Numbered from the stretch's first letter, positions 10,124-20,969 are shown. The stretch: 64,000 bases of DNA from Ignelater luminosus (GCA_011009095.1 VTPC01091236.1:597147-661146), one strand, 5' to 3'. Numbers and translations are program-made. The notes: generated by a model not told the origin, from the letters alone.

Positions 10124-12408
10124 CACTGTGTCCTCGATCGAGTAGAATTACATGGGTAACTTTCTCATTATTATACGATAGCTAGAGGTTTGGTTAAATG
10201 GACAATGTTGTGCAATTTTGTATGCTGATTCAGATTTAGGTTAGATAAGTTTAAAATTCATAACCGATTAGCAATTATTCCAAAAAAAGTGAAAATCGCG
10301 GTTTTTAAAAAGTCAGATATCTCCGTAATTTAGAAAGCTATGTAAAAAGTTTTAATATGAAAGTTGCTTGCTTCGATGAGATACACTTAAAAATTATGCC
10401 AAAACAAAATTCAAGATGGCGAATTCCGACATATTAATGACAACTTTTTTTTTAAATGGGCGCTATATTGAATGATTAACATGATTGTTCACTTCAGGAA
10501 CTTGATTATCCAGAATAATTAATAATAGCAGGGAGCAGCGTATGTGCGGTGTTCACACCCTGAACTGAACATCCCCACCCAGGGTGATAATATGAGCGGG
10601 TGCTGCGACACCCCGAAGAAGCATTAGAAATTAAGTAGACAAGTGGTAGAAGTAGGAGATGAAGTGTAAATAGTTATTCCTAGAATAAAGCATACAACCC
10701 ACCGGGTTTAACAATGATTAAATAGAATTTTTTTTCTCTTTTTAACGATGTACATATAACAACCCGTGTTTAAATTAAAAATACCTAAAATGTTAATTGT
10801 TTTCATCTTAAATCAAGTAGGCACAATAAGAAATGAAGGTGAAAATTATTTTTTAACAAAATGTAACATAACAAACCAACGTAATACCACCGACTATTAA
10901 AATGACGACAAATCAAAGTAAATACTCAAAATGTCCGTTACTAGCCAAACACAAGCCTTTACGCAATGTATTGCGATTAATTCTGTTAAATGCTTCCACC
11001 ACTGCTTCACGTAGCTGTTTCTACATTATTGTAATTGAAATGACTTCCATACACTTTATTTTTTATAGTTCCCCACAAGTAATAGTCGAGAGGTGTCACG
11101 TGCGCTGATCTGGCTGACCACTGAACAGGTGTATTAGTCGCTATTACTCAATTACCAAAACGGTCATTCAAATGAGTGATAACAGCCCTTTCATTGTGCG
11201 CAGGAGCGCATCTTGCTGATACCATCTCCGGATATTTTGTGCCAAAGACAGACCATCTAAAAAAATCTTCTAAAGATGTTTAGAGAATTTCCACATAACG
11301 TCGAGCAGTTAAGTTCCATCAAATATTATGGGTCCAATTGAACGATTTTCCAATATGCCACAAAAAACATTAAAGCCAAACCGAACTTGATTTCGCCGTG
11401 GAACCACTGTGTGGATTGTCTTGTGCCCAGTAGTGCTCGTTACGCCGATTAAAAACTCCAACGTTAAAAAAGTAAAATTCATCGGTCCATAAAACCCGAT
11501 TGATAATATCACCATTTTCTGTACATTTGGTGATAAACCATCTGCAAAATGTTGATCTGCGAATATTATCATTTGGTCGGAGAGTTTGGGCAACATTCAT
11601 TTTATAGGGACGATACTTAAAATTTGAGATACATTAATTTGGGTTTCTATTTCCCAAGTCGAAACGTTCGGGTTAGCTGTCACACAGGCCAATGTTAATT
11701 CCTCAGCATCAACGGCCACATTTATGTTTCTACTGAGTTTTTTTAAACATCCATACTGCTGCATATTTCTGTCTAATCTGTTAAATACCCTAATGTCTGG
11801 TTGTCTTCTTTCAGGAAAGTTGGTTAGGTATGTTTGAGCAGCAATGCGGGAGTTTTTTTTGTAACATTGGATGTATGTACAAAACATGTATTGTTCGTTT
11901 GTTGTAAAATTCGCCATTTGAACTAAGTAAGTAATTTATAAAACATATTATCGCAATTCATCACTTTACAACGAAATTTTGTTTTATTGTTATTCAATTG
12001 TTTTCGTGTCTACTTGATTTTAGATGAAAACAATTAATATCGTGGGTATTTTTTAATTTAAACATAGGTTGTTATACATCATTGAAAAAAGAATCATGTA
12101 AAAATTCAATATGGCGCCCATTAATATGTCGAAATTTGCCATCTTGAATTTTGTTTTGGCATCATTTTTAAATGTATCTCATCGAAGCAGGCAACTTCAT
12201 ATTAAAACTTTTTACATAGCTTTTTAAATTACGGAGATATATGACTTTTTAAAAACCGCGATTTTTACTTCGGTTATGAATTTTAAACTTTTCTAACCTA
12301 AATCTGAATCAGCATACAAAATTGCACAACATTGTCCATTTAACCAAACCTCTAACTATAATAATGAGAAAGTTACCCATGCAATCCCACTCGATCTGGA
12401 ACACGCTG
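10124..12408. mobile_element. Tc1/mariner-like element with roughly 300-bp terminal inverted repeats
   Basis: The left arm (10124 to about 10440) and right arm (about 12110 to 12408) are inverted copies sharing 'catgggtaactttctcatta', 'gctgattcagattta', 'ataaccgattagcaa' (left arm) and 'tacggagatat'-type blocks. TA borders both ends. The 2.3-kb element contains a decayed transposase on the minus strand. A third copy of the terminal arm stands alone at 63318-63545. Confidence 0.85.
10905..11917 (-). pseudogene. Transposase relic of the long-TIR element
   Basis: Reading starts at MANFTTNEQYMF (11917), an N-terminal DNA-binding-like region with NFPERRQPDIRVFNRLDRNM as in DUF4817-type insect transposases. 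After a frameshift near 11597 it continues with FCRWFITKCTENGDIINRVL and WTDEFYFF, the first catalytic block (Asp kept). Next come HYWAQDNPHSG, then WYQQDA and AHVTPLDYYLWGTIKNKVYG, the second and third blocks. Stops and frame changes occur between blocks. The order and content match one complete but dead transposase of about 330 aa. It lies centrally between the long TIRs, as expected for the element's own gene. Confidence 0.75.
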
Positions 12409-13809
12409 TATACTCAACGTTTCGTTTACTTTCATGAGGAGCTTCTTTAGGACACTAACTCCTCTGACAAGAATGGATAAAGTGGAGGCTTATACCTGCA
12501 CACAAAGACTGTTACTGTGGTCTGAGTGCCAAATAACGAAAAGTGGATACCCTTCATCGTGATTGATATTATTAGGATGCTTGTGAATTTCTATTGCTTT
12601 CCTAATGCTAATAGTGTAATACAAAATGCATTAAATTTTGTCTAAACGGTGGAAGAAAGGGTGCTCATTAGCTACGACCAACGTTGCCAGAACTGTCGAT
12701 AAATCTCAAATTCTGGAGATTTATAACATTTATCATTGCTTCTGATGATGCGTTTTACTATGGTGGCAAACCTGATGATCACCCTCAAACTAGTTTTTCA
12801 AATTTCCAATGGAGGTCGCGACGATGGTGTTTTTCTCCTATATGTATGTAATTCTGTAATTTAATGGTTAATTAATACTTTTTCCATTATTAAGGTGTTG
12901 GATAAATCGAATAGTATTCTTTAATTTATAATTTTTGCATACCTACTCTCTATTAACATACATATATGGTATTATTAAATGCCAATGACAAGTTAGTACG
13001 TGGTGGTTAGTGGTGCACTCGTAGTATGAGTGGGTGCGCTCATGGTAAAAAAGTATGACCTTGAATTGGTAAATAGATAAAAAAAACACAGTGTGTCAAG
13101 ACCTATTACGATTGTCATTTAAAAAAGTTATTTTCTTTGTTAAACTGGAAGCAATTGAATCAAACGAAAATCTAGAGTAGTTATTTTATTCTGGACATCA
13201 AATGCTACAAAAAGCTACTGACAGTGTTCTTCTATTTTTATATTTTTTTTCCAATAACGAAGATGCAACCACTTTACATTCGGATTTCGTCCTATGCGAT
13301 ATGAGCATCATATCCTATTTTATTTCTAAAGCTTGCTACAGACGCTTCCTCTTGTCTTAAGACTTGGCTTGATAGGCAACTCTTAATGTAAAAGTTTGTA
13401 GGTTTGAAATGCATACACACGCTCGGCTTAACTGAAGACATCTCTGTTTTATAGAAATGTTTAGAAAAATTACACCAAACTAATTTTAAAAAATCTATAA
13501 AAGTAACCCAAACCAAAATATAACTGGTCAAAATGATAGTTGCTTAAACAAGCTGAATTATGTCATACCAAACTAAATGAATAAAATGAGAACCGGCAGA
13601 TTAGTCAGAAAGAAATTTATGGGAATAATGCCCCAAATCGGCTATGATTCTAATTATAATAATTAACAAATTGACTTCTAATTCTTGTAAGAAAAAAACA
13701 AAACTGTACAGGTAAGTGTTAAGGCAAGATGCAAGTCTGTAGCGGATTTAAAAATATATAGTTTTTATAAATCACGGTACGATATATCAAACTCTTACAA
13801 ATATTTATT
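12409..13809. repeat. Spacer containing a diverged copy of repeat B (12683-12825)
   Basis: The copy at 12683-12825 shares 'ttgccagaact', 'tttataacat', 'ctgatgat' and 'cgacgat' in the same order as 8916-9050. The rest of the interval is AT-rich without a convincing gene. An 80-codon minus-strand frame at 13292-13531 has no recognisable feature. Confidence 0.55.
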
Positions 13810-14202
13810 TCAGCCATGGTATCGACCTGATAAGTTCAAGTGTTGTCTTCTAGAAGAGCAACTTTCACCTACTCTGCATATACAACCATAAAAAAAACTG
13901 AACATTCTGCAAGGTCTTGTATCGATTACAACTGTGTTTGTTTCTTCGGGTGGTACTTCAGTAACAAATGCTCGTCGATGTCTATTAAGAATTCTGTCCA
14001 TTCCACCAGAGCCCACGGTAGATTTTGCAACTGCTATTACCTTTCCTGAATATAACCTTGAAGAAAAACAATAATTCTAAAAATAGGATTTTGTAGGTTT
14101 ATTTGGTTTTACATACTTATTGCGTTTGTCTTCTTGTCCAGAAGACGCTTCAATAAAAATTAAACTAATTAAAATCAAACAGATTAGGCACAATCTTGCC
14201 AT
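13810..14202 (-). CDS. Secreted cysteine-motif peptide precursor, paralogue 1 (two exons)
   Basis: Not a family I recognise. Exon 1 is 14202-14117 and exon 2 is 14056-13810, giving 110 aa. The 60-nt intron has GTATGT at the donor and CTTCAAG at the acceptor, phase 2. Exon 1 encodes a signal peptide (hydrophobic CLICLILISLIFI, then EASSGQEDKRN). Exon 2 contains ILNRHRR, a furin-like basic site. It is followed by DTRPC and GCICRVGESC, so the four cysteines are spaced C-x8-C-x-C-x5-C, and the protein ends in GRYHG. The stop TGA runs straight into an AATAAA polyadenylation signal (13804-13809). The gene 4.4 kb away at 18221-18628 has the same exon structure and motif. Such an architecture suggests a processed extracellular peptide (hormone, immune or toxin-like); which one cannot be told from sequence. 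The start was chosen for the signal peptide and the paralogue match. Confidence 0.8.
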
Positions 14203-14883
14203 GATAAATCTATTCGCTGCACTCCGTTCACCGACAAGAAGAAAATATTACTGTTAAAGGACTATCATTCAAGTTCAATTTAAATGTTTCATCAGTCACT
14301 AACGTATGTAAAGAGACTCGTGTGAAAGATTAAAAGTTAATTGCAGTTACGAGAAGAGTTTTGATACATAAAAAAATCTTCTAATCTTTTTAGCAATGTC
14401 AAGGACGGTTTTGGTAACCTTTGGGCTATCAGGAATCTTGCAGTGGTTTCTACTGATATTGTTCCGAAATGAGTTTTATGTGAATAAATCAGTGGCGTAT
14501 GCTATATGGTTATTTAAACATTAAGGATGGTAAATCACTTGTACCGTTTGAAATACCGGAATCACTAAAATTAAAGTTAAAGACTGCAAAGATTATTAAC
14601 AAATTGTACAGAACTGCATGTAATCGCATGTAATGTAAACATCGAAAAGACTAACGAAACATGAATAAGCTGTAGAAAATCTCAAAAAAGAATATTTAAT
14701 TAACGTGATCACTTATTAATAATTAACAGTAATTACTAACATACTAAAGCGTCTGTATATGCGAAGAAAACTGTAATTGTTTCATAATAATAAATATGTC
14801 AAGAGCACAGAATAAAAAAAGGCCTTACTAGAAAAGCTGGCCCGTGCAGGCCTCTAGTGTTCCTGTCTTTCCTGTTCCCAATA
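14203..14883. promoter_or_regulatory. Upstream region of paralogue 1
   Basis: Just upstream of the ATG the minus strand reads 'taatattttcttctt' and 'ttatcATG', resembling the TATA-proximal sequence of paralogue 2. Farther upstream, 'tgtcaaggacg' at about 14398 is also found upstream of paralogue 2 (about 18850), suggesting that the duplicated unit included some 5' flank. A CAGTGGCGTA decamer is at 14490-14499. At 14818-14863 lies a short relic of the GC-rich repeat end ('cgtgcaggcctctag'). Confidence 0.35.
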
Positions 14884-15016
14884 TCCTCAAACTTATAAAT
14901 TGGCGTTTATGCTTGTCAAACTTGATGAGCAACAACAGCGCCTCTAACGGAGAGACAATCGTTATTGAGCTTAATTTGCTATCGTCTTATTATTTATTTC
15001 ACGTCAACTGGCTTTG
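14884..15016 (-). repeat. Copy of dispersed repeat A
   Basis: Inverted relative to the 9066-9222 copy. It carries 'caacaacagcgcctctaacg', 'cgttattgagcttaatttgc' and 'acgtcaactggctttg', in the same order on the opposite strand. Confidence 0.75.
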
Positions 15017-15171
15017 ATTTGTATAGAATTTTGCAGCGAAAAACCACCTGGCTCCTGGGGACCTATTCTTGATAAGTGAAGTTTTCTACTGGAATTCTAG
15101 ATTTGCGAGTAGTTATATGCGAATACGCATTGCGTAAGTTATTTTTGACCACTCTAAAAATCGTTCGAAAA

Positions 15172-15990
15172 CTAACGCGAGCACTCGTTTTTGTTGGAAC
15201 GGTAAGATATGGCAACGGCGCCTATACGGAAAAAATTGGTAGCACGTTTAATCTTATCTCCCTCGCGATGGTCGACACATTTATCATTGTGATACTTTAG
15301 AAAGAAACGTCTATTGGAAGCTTGACTTCGACGAAGGGTTCCGAACTTTCGATAGAGTTTAATATAATCGGAATTGGTAACTGCAAAAGTGCGTTGAATA
15401 TCGATCTTTGAATTTGACACTTTTACAATCAAAACCGAGCCCATATCTTCAATGTCATCGACAGCCATTCTTGTTAACTCGTTCCACCTACAGGTTCCCG
15501 AAATACCCATAACTAAAACAATCTAAAACAAATACTTAAGAAATAACGAGTTTCATTGCATGCAATGCATAATTGCGAATTTTACCAGCATTATTAAATA
15601 ATATCGATTATCAGCATCCGTCATAAATTAATTTATTTCTTCTCTTGTTAAGATTTTGGACTTCTTCGCGCAGTATCGTACTGACTTTTTCTTTAGGTAC
15701 GGAATTAATTTGTTAAATTTTCTTATGTATTTGTACGTTGTCCTTTATGTTAAGTATACATTTTAACATAGAGTGCGTTGATTACATTGCAGGTGCCTTT
15801 ACCTTCCTGGACTTTTCTTGAAAGTGTACCAGTAGAACATTTTCAGACACCATTCTTTAAATTGGTTAAGTATTTTCATACTGCATTTTTGATTTTTTAG
15901 GTAGAATGTTAGAAATTTCAGACGTGGCTGCTTCTGATACATCAGATGGTGTAGCAGCGAAATCTTCATCGCTTTCACTCATTTCCATCA
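15172..15990 (-). pseudogene. Crypton-type tyrosine recombinase relic
   Basis: Frame 15510-15172 gives MGISGTCRWNELTRM and VDDIEDMGSVLIVKV, then SNRRFFLKYHNDKC. This is the first-Arg region of insect tyrosine recombinases of Crypton type, in which the Arg of the CRxxEL block is catalytic. Upstream on the same strand, 15985-15880 gives MEMSESDEDFAATPSDVSEA and a stretch ending KKSKMQYE. An NQFKEWCLK-like N-terminal piece then follows in a shifted frame. The middle is full of stops. The distal part with the H-x-x-R and Tyr boxes is absent after 15172, where the frame drifts. The product would be a DNA strand-exchange enzyme; this copy is dead. Confidence 0.65.
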
Positions 15991-16369
15991 TTTCTCACAA
16001 CACAGAAAGACACTAATGACCAAGAAAATCAAAAACGCAAAATGTCAATCACAATAAAATTGTTTGTTCTTCAAAACATCATCGTTTCAATAGTAACCAG
16101 TCTATTTTGCATTGAAAATTCAAATTTTCATATCTTTTGGCTAATAAATTAAAGCGACTTTTCCTCTTTTTCTATTATTAAAAACTCAGTTGTAGACAAT
16201 ATATTGTGTGGAATTCGTGCACGACCACTAAGGTTTTATTTCATGCGCTAGCCGTACAAATAACTACTACAATAAAAAAATATTAGAAACGTATTATAAC
16301 AATAAACCTTATGTAGATTACATGAATTAATTTTGCAAGATTTCTAATTCCCTCTCGCACGATGTTCCG
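15991..16369. other. AT-rich spacer, no gene seen
   Basis: Nothing with conserved or repeated structure is evident. Confidence 0.4.
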
Positions 16370-16985
16370 ATAGGGGCCTGCACCGACCTGGTTTTCTAGT
16401 CGGGCTTTTTTTGGATCGGGCCGGGCCTCGGCTTAACGGTTTATCGGGCTTTTTGGGCCTACTTCCGGTCAATCGGATCTCTCGGGTCTGTCGGGCTTTT
16501 TTGACTTTTCGCCCTTTCGGGTCTATCGGGCCTTTTTGACTTCTCGGTTTTGCCGAACTTCTCAGCCTTTCGGGTTTCTCGTGTCAATTGGGCCATTCAG
16601 CCCTCTTGGGCCGTTCGAACCTTTTGGACTTCTCGGCGCTTCGGGTCTATCGGGCGGTTGGGATCTCTCGGGCCTGTCGGGATCTCTCGGGCCTGTCGGG
16701 CTTCTCAGCCCTTCGTTTCTATCGTGTCAGTTGGGTCGTTCGGACCTTTTGGACTTTTTGGCCCTTCAGGGTCTATCGAGTCGTTTGTATTTTTCGGGTC
16801 TTTCGGACTTTTTGACCCTTCGGGCTTTTCGGGTCTGTCGGATCATATAACACTATCGGGCCTTTTAAACTTTTCGGGTATGTAGGGCCTTTAGGGCTGT
16901 TACCGAGTTTTTTTCGAACCGAGTCAAATTTGTCCCCAGTTGGGCCAGGCCGAATTGGGTCTGGGAATTTTGGCCAGTGCAGGAC
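16370..16985 (+). repeat. GC-rich degenerate TCGGGC minisatellite element
   Basis: The segment begins with 'ggggcctgcaccgacctgg' and 'tttctagtcgggct'. It then consists of irregular repeats of roughly 10-22 bp built from 'tcgggtct', 'tcgggccttttt' and 'cttctcgg'. Its base composition is much richer in G+C than its surroundings. It stays open in all three forward frames, a consequence of the repeat and not of coding. Related segments are at 41536-42150 (same orientation) and at 44800-44975 and 45295-45535 (inverted), with a short relic at 14818-14863. Confidence 0.8.
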
Positions 16986-18220
16986 TCTACCTTCTGATGC
17001 TAGATCAGCTTTTTTGAGATATCTAAATCAGTGATCCTATGCTCGAATGCTATGCTGATGTTAATACTTTTACAGAAAATCTTAATTAGTAATAAATATA
17101 GAAACTCTGCCGCCGTTTACCATTTGGAAATTATTTTATTTAAGACTACTTAACACATTTTCTAATCTGGATTATAGATCCGAGAATATAGGCTGTAGAA
17201 CGTTGCTAGAATCAGTGTCTGGGTTATAGAAGTGGCTATCAATTTAGTTTTCAAGTTTATATTGAATTAGTTTTGTTTTAGTCTTCTTTTATCTTTTTAA
17301 TCGAGTTAACTCTGAGTATGTCAAGTGACGTCATACGATGGCAATTATAAATTTCGCCGTTTTTGTGCTTGGGAAAATTATTTGAATTTTATTCGTTCTT
17401 TTCTTGTAGAATCATTATCAAAATTATGTTTGCATGATTGTTAGGAGGTGTCACTACTTTTAGAAATAAACACAAAAAAATCTGAAAAAAAATGTAAAAT
17501 TGAATAATGCGAAGTTACCTTTGATTTGGTTGCTAGGTATCTAATGCGGTTGCTATGGAGCTTCATAAATAAAAACAAAAGCTACGTATTGGTTTTGTTC
17601 TTCGATTTTTTTATAGAAAACTTATTTGTTATTCGCTTGCAATATGAGTGACATCGACAGAGAAGATTCTGATATCCAAATGTATAAAAAATCGGATACT
17701 TGCAGGTGCTGTACTTTTAACCTGAATATAATAAATACATGTTTTGTTATTTTTTATTTACAAATTATCATTTCATTTAGGTTATCCTAAAATCGAAATG
17801 CAGCTTTTAAAGAAATTTTATTGGGATGTTTTTGGCTACCTAAAGTTAATTTTTTTCTATAAATCTCCATGGTAAGTGTAAAGGTTCCTGGAATTTAAGT
17901 AATTTCTTTCTAACTTGTCAGTGTTATGTTTTATGTAATAATTATTTGACACAAGAAAAATAATGTAGATTAAGATTTATCCGATTTTGATGAACCACAT
18001 TTTAAAATATTAAATAACCTATCAGGCCAATGCTATAGTATTTTATGTTGTAGGCACATTAAATTAGACGTAGTGTTTTTGAATTCAATCCACAACTTAG
18101 ACTTACTGGACCTTCTTTGTTTTAAACTACAACTTCCTTCGTTAAATGATTTATTATTAAATAAAAATTGAAAAATAATTGTGTTACAAATCTTGATTTC
18201 TTATACAACATATCTTATTC
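16986..18220. other. AT-rich spacer, no gene seen
   Basis: No supported gene. A TGACGTCA-like site is present near 17327. The polyadenylation hexamer of the following minus-strand gene is probably at 18150-18155. Confidence 0.4.
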
Positions 18221-18628
18221 CTAATTCCAACCATGATACCTATCTGTTAAGGATTTATACTGTCTACGAAGCTCGCGTGCATTATAACTACACACATCAC
18301 CTTCCCTACATACACACCCATGTACAAAACTGGTTAATATGCAAGGTCTTGTATCTTGAATTATGGGATTTCTTTGTACGGTTGATGCGTCAGTCACAAG
18401 TTGTCTGCGATGTCTGTTAAGAATTTTCTGTACTCCACTGGGATTCACATCGGATTTATCAACTGTCTTTCTTTTTATCATATACAACCTTAAAGGAAGA
18501 CGAAAATCCTTAAAATAATATTTTTAAATTTATTTTGGTTTTACGTACCTGCGTTTATTGTCGTCTCCGGATGCTTGAATAAAGATTGCGCTTATTAGAA
18601 TTAAGCACATCACGCATGATTTCGACAT
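18221..18628 (-). CDS. Secreted cysteine-motif peptide precursor, paralogue 2 (two exons)
   Basis: Exon 1 is 18628-18549 and exon 2 is 18488-18221, giving 115 aa. The 54-nt intron has a consensus donor AG|GTACGT and a TTTAAG acceptor, phase 2, exactly as in paralogue 1. Exon 1 is a signal peptide (CVMCLILISAIFI, then QASGDDNKR). Exon 2 carries KILNRHRR, then a QLVT segment, DTRPC and GCVCREGDVC, and ends RYHGWN with TAG. The C-x8-C-x-C-x5-C spacing, the RHRR site, the DTRPC lead-in and the RYHG tail are all shared with 13810-14202, while most other positions differ. This is the pattern of an old duplication under selection on the motif. The mature peptide after RHRR would be about 60 aa. Function unknown; a secreted signalling or defence peptide is the likeliest guess. 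Confidence 0.82.
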
Positions 18629-18690
18629 GATAAAACTTATTAATGCTTAATCAGTGTGTTTTCGAAAAGAGCATGTACACTAAGGAAGAA

Positions 18691-18700
18691 TATTATATAG
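18691..18700 (-). promoter_or_regulatory. TATA box of paralogue 2
   Basis: The minus strand reads CTATATAATA about 63-72 nt upstream of the ATG at 18628, which would give a 5' leader of roughly 35-45 nt. Position and sequence fit an insect core promoter. The transcription start itself is not resolved. Confidence 0.5.
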
Positions 18701-19257
18701 ACTAGCATCCAGTTCCGTTGTGGCGTAACCAGTCCTTGGTGGTAGTGGGGACGAAATAAAAAATTAATTGCAAAACTAGAAAAATCTATCGATGCAGAAA
18801 TAATAATAACACTTATTGTCCATCAGCTTCTTCCAATTTTACGCGCAGTGTCAAGGACGATGGTTTTTCTGCGGTTCATTAGTTACGCCACTGATTGATG
18901 AATGCATTGACTTGTCATAAATTTTCAGAAGAAATCAGTTCTGGTAATTCTGGTATGGAGAATTAGCAGCGTAATAAAACACAAGCTATCCCTTATCAAT
19001 AGTGTTATTAGCAATAAACATGTCAATAAACGCATCCAAGAATTAATTAAGTTGTTTATAAGTTGTAAAAAGTATAAAAATATAAAATATCGAGAAAAAT
19101 AAATGTCTTATCAATCATGAGAAATTTGTTTTGTTAATAGAATGATATTTATTTGAAAACGAACTGAACTTATTATTAGTATAAAATATGTAGTAGATAA
19201 TTATTGTACACGGTGGATCAAGCAAATTGTTTGTCATTATTGGGTACCTATAGCTTA
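18701..19257. other. AT-rich spacer, hAT-like decamer
   Basis: TACGCCACTG at 18884-18893 is the inverted form of the CAGTGGCGTA ends. No gene is seen. Confidence 0.4.
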
Positions 19258-20524
19258 CCAGGTGTATACCTATGAAATGAGACTTTCAGCTATTAGACCA
19301 CAGATGTCGCTAGGAGTATTTTTAAACTGTCCCAAATGTCTTATTTTTTTCGTCTGTCATCTGTCAACAATATTCAATTCATTGTTTGTGATGTTTCATA
19401 CAACAACGCATTTTTTTCGCTCTTAAAAATGTCGAATTTCGTGCCTTCAAACTACGATTTGCGGACATCGTTGATTTTCTGTTATCAATTGAAGAAAAAC
19501 GCTTCTCAAGCTCATCAAATGCTTATAGAAGCTTACGGTGGACATACTCTAAGCAGAGCACAGTGCTTCAGGTGGTTTGAAAAATTCCGAAGTGTTGATT
19601 TTAGCGTGGAGAACGAGGAACGTGGCCGGCCACCGAAAAAGTTTGAGGACACCGAATTGCAAGCATTGTTGAATGAAGATGATGGTCAAACGCAAGAAAT
19701 GATGGCAGAGCAGTTGGGAGTGACCCAAAAAACCATTTGCAAACGTTTGAAAGACATGGGCATGATTTTAAAGGTCGGAAGATGGGTGCCGCATGAACTG
19801 ACTGAAAGGCAGCAAGAGAACCGAAAAACCACTTGTGAAATGCTGCTCTCCCGGTTCAAAAGGAAGTCTTTTTTGCATCGAATCGTTACGGGTGTATTTC
19901 TCCAATCCCAAGCGTAAACGATCGTATGGTCCGCCCGGCCACAAGCCAAAATCAACGGCCAAACCAAATCGCTTCGGCCGCAAGGCAATGCTGTGTGTTT
20001 TCTGGGATCAGCATGGTATGATTTGGTACGAGCTATTAAAACCAGGTGAAACAGTTGACGGTGCACGCTACCAACGACAATTGGCCGATTTGAACAGCGC
20101 TATACACCGAAAACGCCCAGAATATGCCGATCGGCGTCACAAAGTAATTTTTCTTGATGACAATGCACCACCACATCGAACAAGAGCGACCCGGGAATTG
20201 GTGGAGACGTACGATTGGGAACCGCTGGTGCATGCGGCTTACTCACCAGATATGCGCCTTCCGATTATCATTTGTTTGCATCGATGGGCCACGCACTTTC
20301 CGAGCAGCGCTTCAATTCTCACGAAGAAGCCAAAAAATGGCTCGATGATTGGTTTGCGGCCAAAGACGGCCAATTTTTTTGGCGCGGCATTCACAAATTG
20401 CCTGAGAGATGGGTAAAATGTGTCGCTAGCGATGGCTATTATTTTGAAGATTAAATTTGTAACCATTTTTTGTTAATAAACGTTTAAAATTGAAAAAAAA
20501 AGTCTCATTTCATAGGTATACACC
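19258..20524 (+). mobile_element. Mos1-like mariner, copy 1
   Basis: The element runs from CCAGGTGTATACCTATGAAA to GGTATACACC, with TA on both sides (19256-19257 and 20525-20526). The left end matches the CCAGGTGTA start typical of the mauritiana subfamily. The right terminal repeat is three bases shorter than the left in both copies. It differs from copy 2 (57906-59173) at only about seven positions, while the flanks are unrelated, so each arrived by its own transposition. Confidence 0.92.
19429..20454 (+). pseudogene. Mariner D34D transposase, two frameshifts, first Asp deleted
   Basis: The reading frame opens at MSNFVPSNYDLRTSLIF with the usual two helix-turn-helix motifs and WVPHEL. At about 19892 it reaches RIVTG and loses the expected DEKWI block: roughly 14 bp are missing, removing the first catalytic Asp and shifting the frame. 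The second frame resumes with FSNPKRKRSYG, FWDQHG and LDDNAPPH. A 1-bp loss near 20252 (CCAGATATGCG against CCAGACTTGGCG in copy 2) shifts it again before the third block and the C-terminus DGYYFED. The dead enzyme would have cut and joined DNA at TA sites. The start is the ATG at 19429, matching family N-termini. Confidence 0.9.
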
Positions 20525-20969
20525 TAATATTTATACTTTACATAGTGTTGATGATAGCGAAGAGCGGTTGTCGTGACCATAAGGTACTGTTTTATTCTGA
20601 AATCAATGTGAAGATAAAATTAGAACACCACGGCCTTTTTTCGAAATATTGGCCAAAAATGGTTTTTTTCCTAAAACCTACTTTTCCTCATATTAAAAAA
20701 AAATTAATTTCCAATAACATGGCACGATTAATTCTTGTGAAACTTTATTGTATGCGACCAACACTATGTAATTTATTTTTCTGTAATAGAATGCATAGCT
20801 AGCTATTTTTTTCTATTCCTATGTGGCCACTTTACATTGAAAATTACATTTATTTCTATGGCCAACTGCTTATCCACAGTGCCATTTATTTATCTTACTC
20901 AAGAAAACGCCTAGTAGGTATATTCTTGCACTTTTCCGCATTTGCAACCTGTGTAATGGAAATGACATT
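20525..20969. other. AT-rich spacer, no gene seen
   Basis: No supported feature lies between the mariner and the tandem array. Confidence 0.4.

Noticed and set aside
13840-14049. Plus-strand 69-codon frame
   Set aside because: Antisense shadow of exon 2 of the peptide gene, which has splice sites, a signal peptide and a paralogue.
16536-16885. Three overlapping plus-strand open frames rich in Gly, Ser, Phe and Leu
   Set aside because: All three frames are open at once because the TCGGGC repeat lacks stop codons; the translation is only the repeat.
18181-18420. Plus-strand 79-codon frame
   Set aside because: Antisense shadow of exon 2 of paralogue 2.
14490-18893. Idea that CAGTGGCGTA at 14490 and its inverse at 18884-18893 are the two ends of one element carrying paralogue 2
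   Set aside because: The flanking 8-mers (GAATAAAT and ATTGATGA) do not match and the inner sequences share no inverted similarity beyond the decamer.
19686-20466. Minus-strand frames inside the mariner (repeated at 58334-59115)
   Set aside because: Shadows of the transposase frames; they are duplicated only because the element is.
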